Origin: Pollenia angustigena
Taxonomy: Eukaryota; Arthropoda; Insecta; Diptera; Polleniidae
DNA: 64,000 nt
Assembly: GCA_930367215.1 (NCBI GenBank)
Contig: OV884058.1
Coordinates: 168,188,478 to 168,252,477, forward strand
Direction of reading: 5' to 3'
Positions within the stretch are counted from its first letter, which is position 1. Each line of letters begins with the position of its first letter. Position numbers and translations under genes: made by a program. The notes under the pieces are model-generated. The model did no database searches, was not told the origin of the DNA, and worked only from the letters and a program-made list of their open reading frames with translations. Shown here in pieces: positions 30,836 to 42,244 of this stretch.

Positions 30836-31965
30836 CACCCAGAGAAAAAATATGGTTGGGCATGATAAAGGCAACAACACTATGTTTAATGTAACAATAT
30901 ATTGTTGTCGTACACAAATAATTGTTAATTTTATTTAATATCAAGAATATTATAGTTACTGGAAACATATCAATGCTTATCGCAATTATGAATTTGAGTA
31001 TTTTTTACCGAAAACTAATTATTTTTCTAACAACTTAATTATGATAACTTTCTAAACATATTATATAACTCACAACTATATCATGGTATTTAATAGCCAT
31101 AACATGATAACTTTCTATATATTTATCATAATATGTTTAAGATGCAATCAAACTATTTTTACTCTAATCATATTATGTTAGCGCCATTTGTAAAATAATT
31201 TTGAAGCAGTTGTGTCGTTTTTTTATTTGTGAGCGGTTAAACAATTAAAAGATAAAATTCCATAAAAAAAATAAGTTTAAAGAAATTAAAAAAATTAATA
31301 TATAAGCGGAGTTCATTTAGTATTAGTGATGTAAAAGTGCAAATGCAAAATACCATAGTTTTTTTTGTAAAATCCAACAACAAAACACACAGAGATTTCG
31401 TTATATTTTGTAAAAGTGCTACGATAGTTCATCAACATCTTAAAATGGAAAAAATGGACACACGCGGTTGCCCATGAAAACCACAGATTTTTCATTTGCA
31501 CTTTTACAAGCCTTATATTGAACTCCGCTATTTGATTAACATTAAGAAAAATTGTAAAATGCCACAAAATAAAAAATCGATGCAAAAATATTTTAATTTA
31601 TTTTGTATTTTTATGACAGCTATGAAAGGTGCTGTAACATAATATGATTGCTTCTAAATGTATTATGATTAACATGATGATAATATGATTACTTCTTAGC
31701 TTATTATGATTTACATGACAATAATATGATCAATTTCTTAGCTTATTATGATTAACATGACAATAATTTGATTACTTCTTAACTTAGTATGATTAACAGA
31801 ATAATAATATGATTAAGGGAAAAATATTATGATGACATATTACGAGTATATTTAGTCATAATATGATTCAATAATAATCTTAATATGGTGACTTCAATCA
31901 TAATTCTTATCATAATATGTTGCTCTTTGAATATGTTTACCACAACCATGTTTTTTCTTTGCGTG
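30836..31965. mobile_element. palindromic element, family beta, copy 2
   Basis: Ends CACCCAGAGAAAAAATATGG and, reversed, CACGCAAAGAAAAAACATGG, flanked by TA on both sides (30834-30835 and 31966-31967). Both halves carry runs of AATATGATTA / TTATTATGATTAAC. It provides the empty site (GCGCCATTTGTAAAATAATT, about 31191) for the insertion at 13297-15475. A smaller inverted repeat is nested at 31305-31530. Confidence 0.75.
31305..31530. repeat. nested inverted-repeat MITE
   Basis: AGCGGAGTTCA at 31305 pairs with TGAACTCCGCT at 31530, and GTAAAAGTGCAAATG pairs further in. The centre (CCATAGTTTTTTTTGTAAAA, ACACAGAGATTTCG) matches 11375-11635. It is absent from the corresponding part of the beta copy at 12963-16020. 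Confidence 0.6.
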
Positions 31966-31967
31966 TA

Positions 31968-32128
31968 TTGGCATGTCCGTGACCCTAAAGCTGAATGTCC
32001 ATTCCATGCGTTGTTTCTTTTTCTGCATCTGTCAATTTATACAGCAAACGCATAGCATGGCTAGCAGACACTGTTACATCTGAAAGAAATAAGTTATGTG
32101 GCAAAACAACGTTTGCCGGGCCAGCTAG
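31968..32128 (+). mobile_element. Helitron 3' end fragment
   Basis: Ends with the hairpin GGCAAAACAACGTTTGCC then GGGCCAGCTAG at 32128 followed by T, the standard Helitron 3' terminus (hairpin, short spacer, CTRR). The 5' part is missing. Confidence 0.7.
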
Positions 32129-32159
32129 TTTTTTATAAAAAAAGAGACCTCAAGCTTTA

Positions 32160-32546
32160 TTAAATAATAATAATAAATAAAATTATTCGTAAAATAACTA
32201 TATTTTTATTAAATTTTAACAGTACGGAAAACGAATTTAAAAACTCACAATCAGTAACTGTAATAATTGTATGGGTGTACGCATCTACGCATGAAGAGAC
32301 TTTCTTAGATAGCATGATTAAGAGTGAGTAAATCATTAGATTCATTTTTGTACCTCCAGCCAAATGCAATTCCATATTCCTATACTCGCGAATATAAGGC
32401 AGACAATTTTGCTGCAGCGATGCCGGCACACGCAAGAGCAAAAGAAATATATTGTGTGTAGCCCCAAGTATTCTCTTTAAAATGACATTAAAATCATCTT
32501 CGTATGTAAAGTAGTTTTCGAGATATTGAAGAAATAAACGCAACAC
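32160..32546 (-). other. unrecognised 128-codon open frame in repeat
   Basis: The frame includes LKRILGATHNIFLLLL and a C-terminal part (about the last 45 codons) that is merely the repeat segment shared with 24785-24895. The upstream half has no match that I recognise. It is bounded by two convergent Helitron 3' ends (32128 and 32704). It could be a captured fragment or a chance frame in an element end. I assign no function. Confidence 0.2.
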
Positions 32547-32703
32547 TTTCGGCTAACCTTTCGAAAAAAAAATTTTTAAATTTGTTTTCGTTCTTATATG
32601 GGCAAATCCTGCGTGACGAACGCTACATTCGCACACGTTTTCTGATTGAAATATAAACATTTTTTGGTCTTTCAAAAAAGATAGCTTCAACTTATATATA
32701 GTA

Positions 32704-33346
32704 CTAGCTGGCCCGGCAAACGTTGTTTTGCCATATAACTTATTTCTTTCAGATATTACAGTGTCTGCATGACAAATTTTAAGAAACCCGGTTGGTTAGT
32801 TAAGAAGATAATAAAAATTAAAGGCTTCAGTTCTTTCCAGATGTTACACTTTTTGCCCGCCAAATTTCAAGAAAATCAGTTGATTAGTTAGGAAGATATA
32901 GGAAGGGGGATCTTTTACTCCTCTTGCCCTATTTCACGCCCTATTCCCTAATTTCTGCATGCCAAATTTCAAGAAAACAGGTTGATTAGCTATGAATATA
33001 TAGGGAGGGGGAGCTTATGCCCTATTGTGCGCCCTCTATCGATATAAAATATACTCTACGACCTATTCTCATACCTCACAAAAACACTTAAAAAATTTCT
33101 TTAAAATCACTCAAGCCGTTTCGAAGGAGTTTAAAATGGAGGGCATTTTGTTTATATTTGTATGAGAATATATTGGAAAATCTAAGTACCATATCTCCGG
33201 AACCACTGGGCCGATTTCATGCAAACTTTACATAAACCATCTACAGACTATCCCTAACGTACCTCAACGTTTTTGTTGAAATCGGTCAACCCGTTTTCAC
33301 AGTTAATTGTGACCTCAAAGTGTACACTTCTTTTTATATATATAGA
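32704..33346 (-). mobile_element. non-autonomous Helitron
   Basis: On the minus strand it starts TCTATATATATAAAAAGAAG at 33346 and ends with the hairpin GGCAAAACAACGTTTGCC, GGGCCAG and CTAG at 32704. It sits between A and T, the usual Helitron target. Internal repeated phrases TGCCAAATTTCAAGAAAAC and AAATCGGTCAACCCGTTTTC occur. No coding sequence. Confidence 0.85.
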
Positions 33347-34179
33347 TTTAGTGACTTTAATATGTACTTACGAATGGCATATATCTTAATTTCTTAGCAA
33401 GTATTGGTTGCGAAATAATTGATCACAAAATTTTGTGACGCACGATACAAAAAGTGGGAGTAACTTCAAAGGTTGAAATGCGTTTTCCTAATTTTTAGCG
33501 AATTTGGCATGATAAGGCATACAAAATCTAATTCCTAAAAGAAAGATAACTATAGGAGAATTCTAAAATCACTTATTCGCAGCCAAAAAATTTTGTAATT
33601 TTTGGACAAAAGCCGTGAACCCTTTGTGACGCACGCTACAGTTTTTCCAGTAGTATTTTATTATTATATTTTATTTATTTTAACAAAACAAATTATATTT
33701 TTATGAAAGAAATGCATTCTTAAACTAATTTCTTAACTAATGAATATCAACTTTTTTTTAACGAAATTTATATTTTGATAAGTCTGCTGTAAGTGCTATT
33801 TTAAGCACAAAAATCACCTAAAATAATGCTAAATTCACGTTTAACATTAAAGAATCAGCAGTGGGGTAGGATCTGGTAAAAATTATTGCCTTAATGATCA
33901 TTGAAATACATATTTTTTAATATAAAATGAAATTAAACTTCTACTCTTATATTCCATTAAAAAAAAATTCATTTGAAAAATTTTTGGTTGGTGGACTATT
34001 TCGGGGATTTGCCCATATGTTCCTTATAAGATAAAAGAAACCTTCTCACAAAATTTCATTAAAATCGAAAGGGGTCGTGTCCCACTTTTAGTCGATTTGA
34101 CATGAATTTACCCATGTACAATGTACATTTTTTAAAATAAAAGAATTATGTGTTAGTATTTTGTATTTTTAAAACACTA
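33347..34179. other. AT-rich DNA, nothing recognised
   Basis: TGTGACGCACG occurs at about 33436 and 33629 (the latter as TGTGACGCACGC), a short phrase also seen near 27970. No coding or element boundary. Confidence 0.4.
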
Positions 34180-34895
34180 CAGTAGAATCCCGATAATTCG
34201 TAATCGCAAGGGACCGACCATTTCTTACGAATTATAGGGGTTTTCGATTAAGCGGGGTTACGATTTAACGGGGTTAAAATAAAATAAATACGAATACGCG
34301 GGGTTTTTGAATTTATTTACTAAAACAGTGATAACCAAGCCCCGAACTAAGAAAGCCCCGAACGCACGCACACAAAGATATTATGTGCTTGTGTGCGGTC
34401 GCAGAGACTGATGATAGTCTGATGTTTTGAAACGAACAAATTTGTAATATACATGTGAATTGCCGACCGTGTCTGTGTGAAAAATACGATTATTGACTGG
34501 CTCGCGAGTCTATGAAGTGGTTATCACTGTACTAAAACAATAAATAAAAAATATAAAAAACAATTGCTAAAAATAAAATATTTAAAAATTATACATAAAA
34601 ATTATTCATGTTACAAACTGATCTTAACGCAAAAATAAAATAGTGGTAAACAAAAAATCACTCTTTCCATGTTTCTGTTGTTTTTATTACGAATTATTAA
34701 GTGGTAGTTAGCAAACAATTACGATTTATAAGAGGTAAAGAAGATTTTATTTGACAAACAAATTAAGAATTAGCGAGGGGACCAAAATGTATGGAATTTT
34801 TACGAATTAACGAGATTTTTTCAAGGGACTGACAGTTTATTACGAATTATCGGGAATTACGATTTATCGGGGTACGAATTATCGGAATTTGACTG
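34180..34895. mobile_element. pogo/Tigger-like MITE
   Basis: Ends CAGTAGAATCCCGATAATTC and, reversed, CAGTCAAATTCCGATAATTC, flanked by TA (34178-34179 and 34896-34897). Subterminal blocks repeat TTACGAATTA / TTACGATTTA with GGGG. No transposase. Confidence 0.85.
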
Positions 34896-37179
34896 TATTA
34901 TTATATTTAAAGAATCTTTTTTTTATTTTTCGAATTTATTTATTATATAATATAATAGACTGGTAGTGTATAAATTCATTTCTGAAAAATTAAAGGAAAT
35001 TAAAGCTTTATAAAATACATACCTGAAATTTAGCTCAGAATAAATTCGAAAAATAACAAAAATGTTGAATATAATATAAAGTTACCTTCGAAAGGAGATA
35101 ATTCCCAGTTTCATTTTAAAGAATCGTAATAAATACATACTTATAACAATGTATTTACGATGATTTGCGAGCTTTAAAATTTAAGGCGAAAAAATCTAGA
35201 CTAGTCGATATTCCTGCGCAGTATTCGGCATGATACAAGGACTTTTTTTCTTTCGGCACGTTTTTTTAAAAGTTTTATTGAGGTTGACCTCGTTGGCTAA
35301 AATAAAAAAAAAACTATAATTTTTTTTTTTAAATTAACATACCCTGTACAAAAAATTTGTAACCATTAAGTCTGTGACATTTTCAATATTTTCATTAAAT
35401 TGTCATTTAATCACCTTGAATCCTTTTGCTTAAACAGAAAATCCAAAGGCTTTAAGCTTAAAGAAAGTGAATATCTTTTACTTTGTTACTGTACCTATGG
35501 CTGTTGCTTTTGTTGTTGTTTTAGAAAAAAAATAAAAAATTAATATACATATATAAAATTGTTATTAATATAAAATTTAAAATATAATTCTGATTTTTTC
35601 AAAAAATATAAAAAACAAATATTCCTATTCAATTGTTAACTTTAGTGTTTTTTTATACTTCAAAATTCAAATGAATTATATTAATTAAAAATTATAAAAG
35701 AAAATATTATACTTGAAATTGTTGTAAAATATTATTCTTAAACATATGTTTATTATTTTGTAATTTAGTAATACAACAGTATAAATAAATATTAATTAAC
35801 GACAAACAAAAACAAAATTTAATTAATTGATAAACCAATTTGAAATAAAATAATAAACAAAAAAAAAAAAGAACAAGCAGAAAATAACAAAACACGTGTA
35901 ATAATTTACAAAAGTCTCTTTATCACACACACACACACACACATGCAGACACAGTCAAACTATTGCAAGGGCAAGCCTGAAAGTAGGCAGAACATTTAGT
36001 TAATGTGTGATAAGTGTAGGTGTAAGTTTTATAATTCAATATTAAATTTGTTTAAGCGTATTCTTAAGTGGTGCTAGAAAATGTTAATAAATAATATAAA
36101 TTGTTTCCGATCATAATCAAAATTGCAAAAACTCAAAACAATTTTTATTGAAATCGAAATTAAATTCTTTTTTTACCTTAATTTTTTTTTTTATTAAATA
36201 AAAAAATATTTTTTAATACAAACGTTAATTTATACAACTCATTGAATTTTCCTTTAACACATTTTTTCGGTTTAATTTCTTCCGCTGCAAAGACTTACTG
36301 ACATACTTTTGCTTTGACCATTTATTTTCTTTATAATGCTTTTCAATCCTTTGAGCAACTCAGAAAAATTCTGTAGAATAGAAAAAAGTAGTAATTAGCC
36401 ATTTGACTAAATGCTAAAAAAAAAAAAATAAAACACAAACTGTATTTAGTAAAGACCCTAAAAGCATTAATTTCCTTAATGTTCCATTATTAGCACTGAG
36501 TACGGAAAATATCGTATAAAAGTAAAACACAGATTAATGTAAAAAAATAAAAGAAGAAAAACGTTACACAAACTGAAACTAAGTTAAAGAACTCATTTTA
36601 GTAATGAATAGCAAATTGACACAAATTTAAATAAAACAAGAGAGTAAATGAGCAAAAAACGGCAACAAATTTTTCATTAACAACATTAAGGGCGGCTTCA
36701 TTAACTGGGTCAAATTTTTGGTTTTATTATAATTTTTGTTTGACTTTTTGTTTTTCAGTAGGACAAACATTTGTTTTTATTTGCTGAAAAAACTTGAAAA
36801 ATTTAAGCTTTAAATAGAAAAAAAACAAAAAAAAAACTATCTGGTATGTATTTATTAACCACAATTAAACAAATAAAAATATTCCTTTAAGTCCCACTGA
36901 AGCATTGGGATTCAAATAGGAAACGAACGTAAACCCAAGTTTATTAATCGAACTGTGAATACAGGCAATTTCTCTGTTTACAACCAACGATGATCTGACG
37001 ACCGCTCTTAGGGGGTATTACGTTCAGTTCTACATGGAGAAAATTCTGTTGCACAGCCCTAGTCCACAAATGAGGAGGCTCGGAGTATCAGTAAACACTG
37101 AATAGCTTAAGATGGTCTCAAAAACTAGGAAGAATCCGAACACTGGCTATGAAACATTCGCTCAGCAAGTTTAGGTGCT
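34896..37179. other. long AT-rich stretch, no genes seen
   Basis: Very AT-rich, with an (AC)n microsatellite at about 35926-35943 and poly(A)/poly(T) runs. No coding motif, splice pair or inverted element end found. Confidence 0.5.
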
Positions 37180-37935
37180 GTGGGTGCGTAAAACATAAAA
37201 GTATTGGACACACCCTTTAGCATACCATACCGATCGATCCAGTATCACTTTCAAAGTCGATCTTAAGATGTCCATCCGTCCAGCTGGCTCACTCGTTCTC
37301 TGTTCATACAAAATTGAAAGCAAAGTACAGGTTCCAATGTTGAAGGTTATTTGGTGAAATTTGGTGCATGGGTTTTGATTGTTAAATTGACGAAGCCTAT
37401 TGAAAATGATTGGATTCCTTTCATTATTTTCCATGGCCCCCATACTCTCCGAAATAGTCTTTGTGCTAATAAACTATCATTTTATGTTGGCATTAGCCTT
37501 AAGTTTGGCTTAAAAATATCTTTTTGCAATATAAATCATCTAACGAAATTTTTCTAAAAACTCCCATAAAATACCCCTCTTGAAAATAAATTTAAGTTTC
37601 ATAACTTCCCTTGATGTAAATGTTGGTCTGATATATGATTTGGCTACGATAACTTTTGTTATAGTCATGGCAAAATTTTGTACTGTCAGGTTTAAAACTG
37701 ACCATTGGTCCCTTATAAATCCCCTCTCAAGATCTAGCGAGTTCAAAAATTAAACTCACGATCACAAATTTAAAAAGAAAGAATTGAGTCAAATTGTGCT
37801 CGCGAGTAGAATTTGTTCCTGCCCTGTACCAAACTACTGAAATGGAGATGTGACTTTCTTTCTTAGGAGGACAGTATACTGTGATGTAGTATAATTAATG
37901 GTCGGGCTTGACGGCAATACTTTTTTACTTGTTTA
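37180..37935 (+). repeat. hairpin-end repeat family R, copy 5 (partial)
   Basis: Carries AAGTCGATCTTAAGATGTCC and ATCCGTCCAGCTGG near 37255, R-type modules (GGTCCCTTATAAATCCCC), and an end AATGGTCGGGCTTGACGGCA with ACTTTTTTACTTGTTT. The terminal hairpin is a GGTCGGGCTTGAC variant. Short open frames within are not conserved. Confidence 0.45.
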
Positions 37936-38070
37936 TAGCTAAATATTTTTCGTAGATGTTTCTTATGGATTTAAAAAAAATTTAATTCAAATTATCAGAG
38001 GTGTTCTAGAAATCGAAAACGTAAAACGCAAAAACTTTAAAATTCGTTTTTTAATAAGATTTTTGTTATA

Positions 38071-39007
38071 ATGGGTGATTTTTTAAGAGCTAAAGGAAAG
38101 TTTAAAAAAAAAAACACATAAAATTCAGAAAAATGCATGAAATCTTTGTTTGAATCGATAGTACGGTCCATATAATTTAATGTTTGAAGATTATTTCATG
38201 CAAATGTTGACCGTGACTGCGCCTCAAATGGTCCATCCGCTTAGTCCAATTTTTACATACTCTTTCCAACATTTCGACCGGTATCTCAGAAATAAATGCT
38301 TCAATGTTGTCTTCCTATGCGTCCACTGAAGCGGGCATGTTTGTATAGACATGAGCTTTAACATAGCCCCACAAAAAAAGAAAATAGTCTAAAGGCGTTA
38401 AATCGCACGATCTAGGCGGCCAATTGACCGGTCCCAAACGTGAAATAAAATGTTCACCGAACTCGCCTCTCAATAAGTCCATTGTTAAGCGTGCTGTTTG
38501 GCAGGTGGCACCGTCTTGTTGAAACCACATGTCCTGCAAGTCAAGCTCTTTCATTTTGGGCAAAAAAAAGTTGGATATCATCTCACGGTAGCGCTCACCA
38601 TTCACAGTTACGTAACGATTCGCATCATCTTTGAAGAAGAACGGTCCTCTGATGCCACCAGCCCATAAACCGCACCAAACTGTGACTTTTTCTGAAAACA
38701 TTGGTAGCTCTTTCAATGCTTCTGGCAGATCTTCACTACAAAATCGACAATTCTGCATATTAACGTACCCATTGAGCCAAAAATGAGCTGACCATAAAAT
38801 GGAAGAAGCGCGCGATGAACTTTCTTAACAGAGCACGTATTTTGAAACTAAAATTCAATAATTTGCAAGCGTTGTTCATTTGTAAGCCGATTCATGGTTA
38901 ATTTATAGACCAAACTGAAGATGTTTGACAGTGAAACAAAACACGAAATGTGCGTCAGCTGTTTAAACAAGTGTTGCCAAAAAGATAATAGCTAAAAAAT
39001 CACCCGA
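38071..39007 (-). mobile_element. DD41D mariner (rosa type), truncated copy 1
   Basis: Ends ATGGGTGATTTTTTAAGAGC and, reversed, TCGGGTGATTTTTTAGCTA, with TA at 38069-38070 and 39008-39009. About 940 bp, so several hundred bases of the transposase 5' half (the DNA-binding region) are missing compared with a full mariner of about 1.3 kb. A closely related copy lies at 42245-43130. Confidence 0.85.
38150..38810 (-). pseudogene. mariner DD41D transposase, catalytic part
   Basis: Minus-strand reading starts SSILWSAHFWLNGYVN, then VTVWCGLWAGG, DLQDMWFQQDGATC, WPPRSCDLTPLDYFLFLWG, AHVYTNMPASVDA, a TAG, and after it an open rest KRMDHLRRSHGQH to a TAA. The second Asp (QQDG) and third Asp (LTPLDY) are present, 41 residues apart by my count, which defines the DD41D group. 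The first Asp, normally in a SDEAHFW block, is lost (WSAHFW). Two extra codons (FLFLWG instead of FLWG) and the TAG are further damage. Inactive. Confidence 0.85.
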
Positions 39008-39751
39008 TAAAAGAATTTTATGGCAATTATTTTACAAATATTTCTTTCTCTATTCAATCGAATAACAAAACTAATAAAAATTCACAGAAAAAAATAACGA
39101 CAAATCAATTGTCATATTGAATACCATATTCGTTAGTATAATAAATTTTTTAATTAAAAAGGCACCAATGTTCGAATTTATAAATATAAAAAATACTTTG
39201 GTTAATTCCTATTATTTATATTCGACAAATATTTTTAATAATGAAGTTGACAAAAATATTTGTTAACAACTATAAAAAAATTTTTGATTTTTGAGTTTGT
39301 CATATTAATAAAATGTTTTGTTTATAATTAGAAATGCATTCAAAATACATATTTGTTTAATTAATTTTTGCTGAATACAAAAGTATATTAAAAACCACAT
39401 CACTAACATCATAAATATTTGTTTCAGCTTACTTATTGAGACTTTGAACTGTATTCGCAATAATGTTTAAACATCTTCATTAAGAGGAATCTTGACCCCA
39501 TTATCGACTAGTATTTGAAAACTAAAATAAACGAAAGACCCGTCAAAATCTCTTAACTATTCAAACAGCAACTTTACTTACCCTAAAAATTGATTCTGAT
39601 TTTCAATAATCTGCATATCGTTTAGTGATTCGAGCCAAAATATTTAAAACGTTTTGACACAAAATTATTTTTCCTGTTTGTATTTATTTTTTAACTGAAA
39701 CAAATTTATGACAATTTACGACCATGTTAAGCAATTTTCTTTAATCAGTTA

Positions 39752-39898
39752 CTGCCTGTTTTTACCAAATACAAACAAGTGAGTGAGTGAGTGAGTGAGA
39801 AATTGTATTGAAAACAAAAACAAATTTTCGGTTTTTATTGTTGTTTTCAATATAATTTCTCACTCACTCACTTGTTTTCATTTTCCAAAAACAGGCAG
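39752..39898. repeat. short hairpin MITE with GTGA microsatellite
   Basis: CTGCCTGTTTTT pairs with AAAAACAGGCAG. The arms also carry a (GTGA)n run near 39778-39800 and its complement near 39859-39872, and TTGTATTGAAAACAA pairs with TTGTTTTCAATATAA. A stem-loop of about 147 bases. Confidence 0.65.
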
Positions 39899-40452
39899 CT
39901 AATAACTCTTGTTATTTTTTCTGTGTTAGAATAAAAGTGTGTTGAAAACAACTTCCAAATTCTTGAATTTTGCGTTTTCAATTTCCAGCACACCACTTTA
40001 CTTACTTAGTTACTTAAGCCAGACCACTTCTATCATGCAGTGTAGAGTTCGTTTGGGGCTCCGAGTCTGAGCTATGGTTTTTGCATTGTTTGCGTTAACA
40101 CCATGTTTCGTCCTATTTGCCACACTTCGCTTGATTTTGTCTGGAGCACACAAGCTTCGGTGTTCTAGAGCCTTCCATCCTCATTACATGCCTAAACCAT
40201 CTCAGTTTCCTTTTTTCTATACGTTTATCGAGTGCTTAAACTTCCAGATCGCTTTTGATGGTATCATCTGATCCTATCCCTTTTGGCTTTTCCTGCTGCT
40301 CTTCGTATGCATATCGTTTCTATAGCGTATTCTTGCCTTTTCCTTGATGAATTATGGACCCAAGATTTACAGCCGTAGGTAAAAGTAGGGATACACATTG
40401 AATTGTACACCGATGATTTAGTTTTCGTTGATAAACTTGTTTTTATTCTAAA

Positions 40453-41596
40453 CTAGCTGACCCGGCAAACGTTGTTTTGCCTAGAAAAGTATTGTTTTTG
40501 TGTATATTTAAAATACAGATACAGAATCAGGTACAGGTAATATTCGGTGCAGATAAATTATCTTTATTTACAAAAAAAAAAAAAAAAAAAAAAGGATATG
40601 AAAATGTGAATTATAAGTAAACTATTGAATAAGTTAAGAGAATATCATTGAAGCACTTTCTGATAAACAATATTTTTCGTTTTGTTGTCCGGTGCGAAAA
40701 TGAGCAAAGAGGATGGCTTTCCGACGCGGGAACATGCGACATAGAGTTGACCGCGTGAAAAACAGTCGTTCTCCAAATTTTGGCCACAAACACTCAATGA
40801 TTGCCCTTGGGATTTGTTGATTGTCATGGCGAATGCGAGACGAATTGAAAATTGGATTCGTTTAAACTCGAATGGCATATAGGTTAGGATCATTGGAATT
40901 CTCGGAATGAGAACTTTCTCTCCTTTAAACTTTCCTTTTAGCACTCCATACAAAATGTATGAGAAAATGAATTTTCTTTATAATTGCTTTTTTCTGGAAT
41001 ATTTTAGACATTTTTTTGCTAACAGATCAAAGCATGTTCAATTGCATAGCTTACGATTTGATTCATTTTCAATGGCACTTCTTGTCGGAAATTGTTCATA
41101 CCAACATAGAAACCTTTGCCGGCTCATGCGCAACAACTTTACTAAAGACCATAGCATGATCAAAGATATAATTTATTTTGAGTAATTTTCAATGGTGCCG
41201 CCTATCGGAAATTGGTCGTACCAACCTAGAAACTTTTGTATGGTAATGCTCAATAGCTCTGCTTAAGATCATAGCATGATCAAATAAATGCACAGTTTAT
41301 GATTTAACTTATTTCGAGTCATTTTCAGTGGCGCCACCTGTCTGAAATTGGTCATATGAACTTATAAACCTTCGCCGGCTCATGCTCAACAACTTTGCTA
41401 AAGATCATAGCATCGTAAAATGCAGAGTTTACGATTTAATTCATACTGAGTAATTTTCAATGGCGCCACCTATTTTAGATTTTTTCTTACTTGGTCAGAG
41501 ACTATTCCGAATTGGTACGAATCATCGAAATCGGTCCAGCCGTTCTTTAGTTATAAACGTAGTAACTAACGCCACTTTCTTTTATATATATATTGA
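40453..41596 (-). mobile_element. Helitron with helicase 3' end
   Basis: On the minus strand it starts TCAATATATATATAAAAG at 41596 and ends with hairpin GGCAAAACAACGTTTGCC, GGGTCAG, CTAG at 40453, between A and T in the LINE. It encodes the last part of a Helitron helicase. A 24-base poly(A) tract lies near 40570-40593. Between 41020 and 41560, four diverged modules (GGTGCCGCCTATCGGAAATT-like) repeat at about 120-bp spacing. Confidence 0.88.
40645..40953 (-). CDS. Helitron helicase (PIF1-like), C-terminal fragment
   Basis: About 102 codons, ending naturally at KNIVYQKVLQ. The peptide contains YMPFEFKRIQFSIRLAFA, TINKSQGQSL and GQLYVACSRVGKPSS, which correspond to the last conserved helicase motifs of the PIF1/Helitron family (S-Q-G-x-T/S and the Arg-finger-bearing CSR motif). 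The Rep nuclease and the ATPase Walker motifs are missing, so it cannot be active. It lies directly upstream of the element's terminal hairpin, the normal position. Confidence 0.85.
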   Translation of the reverse strand: MYGVLKGKFKGEKVLIPRIPMILTYMPFEFKRIQFSIRLAFAMTINKSQGQSLSVCGQNLENDCFSRGQLYVACSRVGKPSSLLIFAPDNKTKNIVYQKVLQ

Positions 41597-41938
41597 TTTT
41601 TGTTTAAGTCGTAGTAGAATTTCCTTGTTACTTCTAGCATTTAAATACTTATCTGGTTTACCGTCTTCTCTGATTATAGCTCCCACGCATTTAAAACTTT
41701 GAACTTGTGTCAGGGGTTCCATTCCAATATATCTTTAATGAGGTTCCTACTCTCTACTTGTAAATGGCGTCTTATTTTTTCTAATGTTTATTCTCAGTTC
41801 TTGGTCATTTTGTTCACAATAGTTTTTAAGTTATGTTGTAACTTGTGTAATGTCTTCTAACCTTCTACACGTTTATTCTCAATGTCCTTGGTTTGCCAAA
41901 GGTTTGAAAGAATCAGTTCCTTCTTCGTATATTTACAC

Positions 41939-42050
41939 CCGTATTCATAAAAAATAAAATAAATTTGAAATGTGTGTTTTAAGGCAAAATTTTCATACAA
42001 ATTTTTCTTAAAATACATTTCAAATCCATTTTAATTTTTTATGAATACGG
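41939..42050. repeat. 112-bp hairpin, CCGTATTCAT type
   Basis: CCGTATTCATAAAAAAT pairs with ATTTTTTATGAATACGG, and AAATGTGTGTTTTAAG pairs with CTTAAAATACATTT. A related hairpin lies at 52749-52860. A tiny MITE is the most likely identity. Confidence 0.65.
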
Positions 42051-42244
42051 CAGTTAGTATTTTTTTTTACTGAAACAAAAAGCATTTATTACGTCTAAAA
42101 AAGTTTTCTTAATTTTTATAAAACATGAACCGTCCATAAAGCAACATAAAAACATTTCCCTTATACTCATGTTTTTTTTTAGCTTAATGTCTAATGGACG
42201 TATAACATTTTTATTTCACTAATAAAAATGCTTCGTTTTATATA

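Larger units (their letters stand above)
40013..41935 (-). pseudogene. LINE reverse transcriptase relic split by a Helitron
   Basis: Minus-strand pieces: right of the Helitron (41597-41935), FKCVGAIIREDGKPD and LNARSNKEILLRLK; left of it (40013-40452), YNSMCIPTFTYGCKSW, ETICIRRAAGKAKRDRIR, and RKLRWFRHVMRMEGSRTPK. These are the post-palm region and C-terminal domain of a LINE ORF2. Several frame changes occur. Removing 40453-41596 restores continuous homology. The catalytic RT core is absent. Confidence 0.7.

Noticed and set aside
35707..35895. Phe/Leu-rich minus-strand frame
   Set aside because: Produced by A/T runs; no start context, splice sites or similarity.
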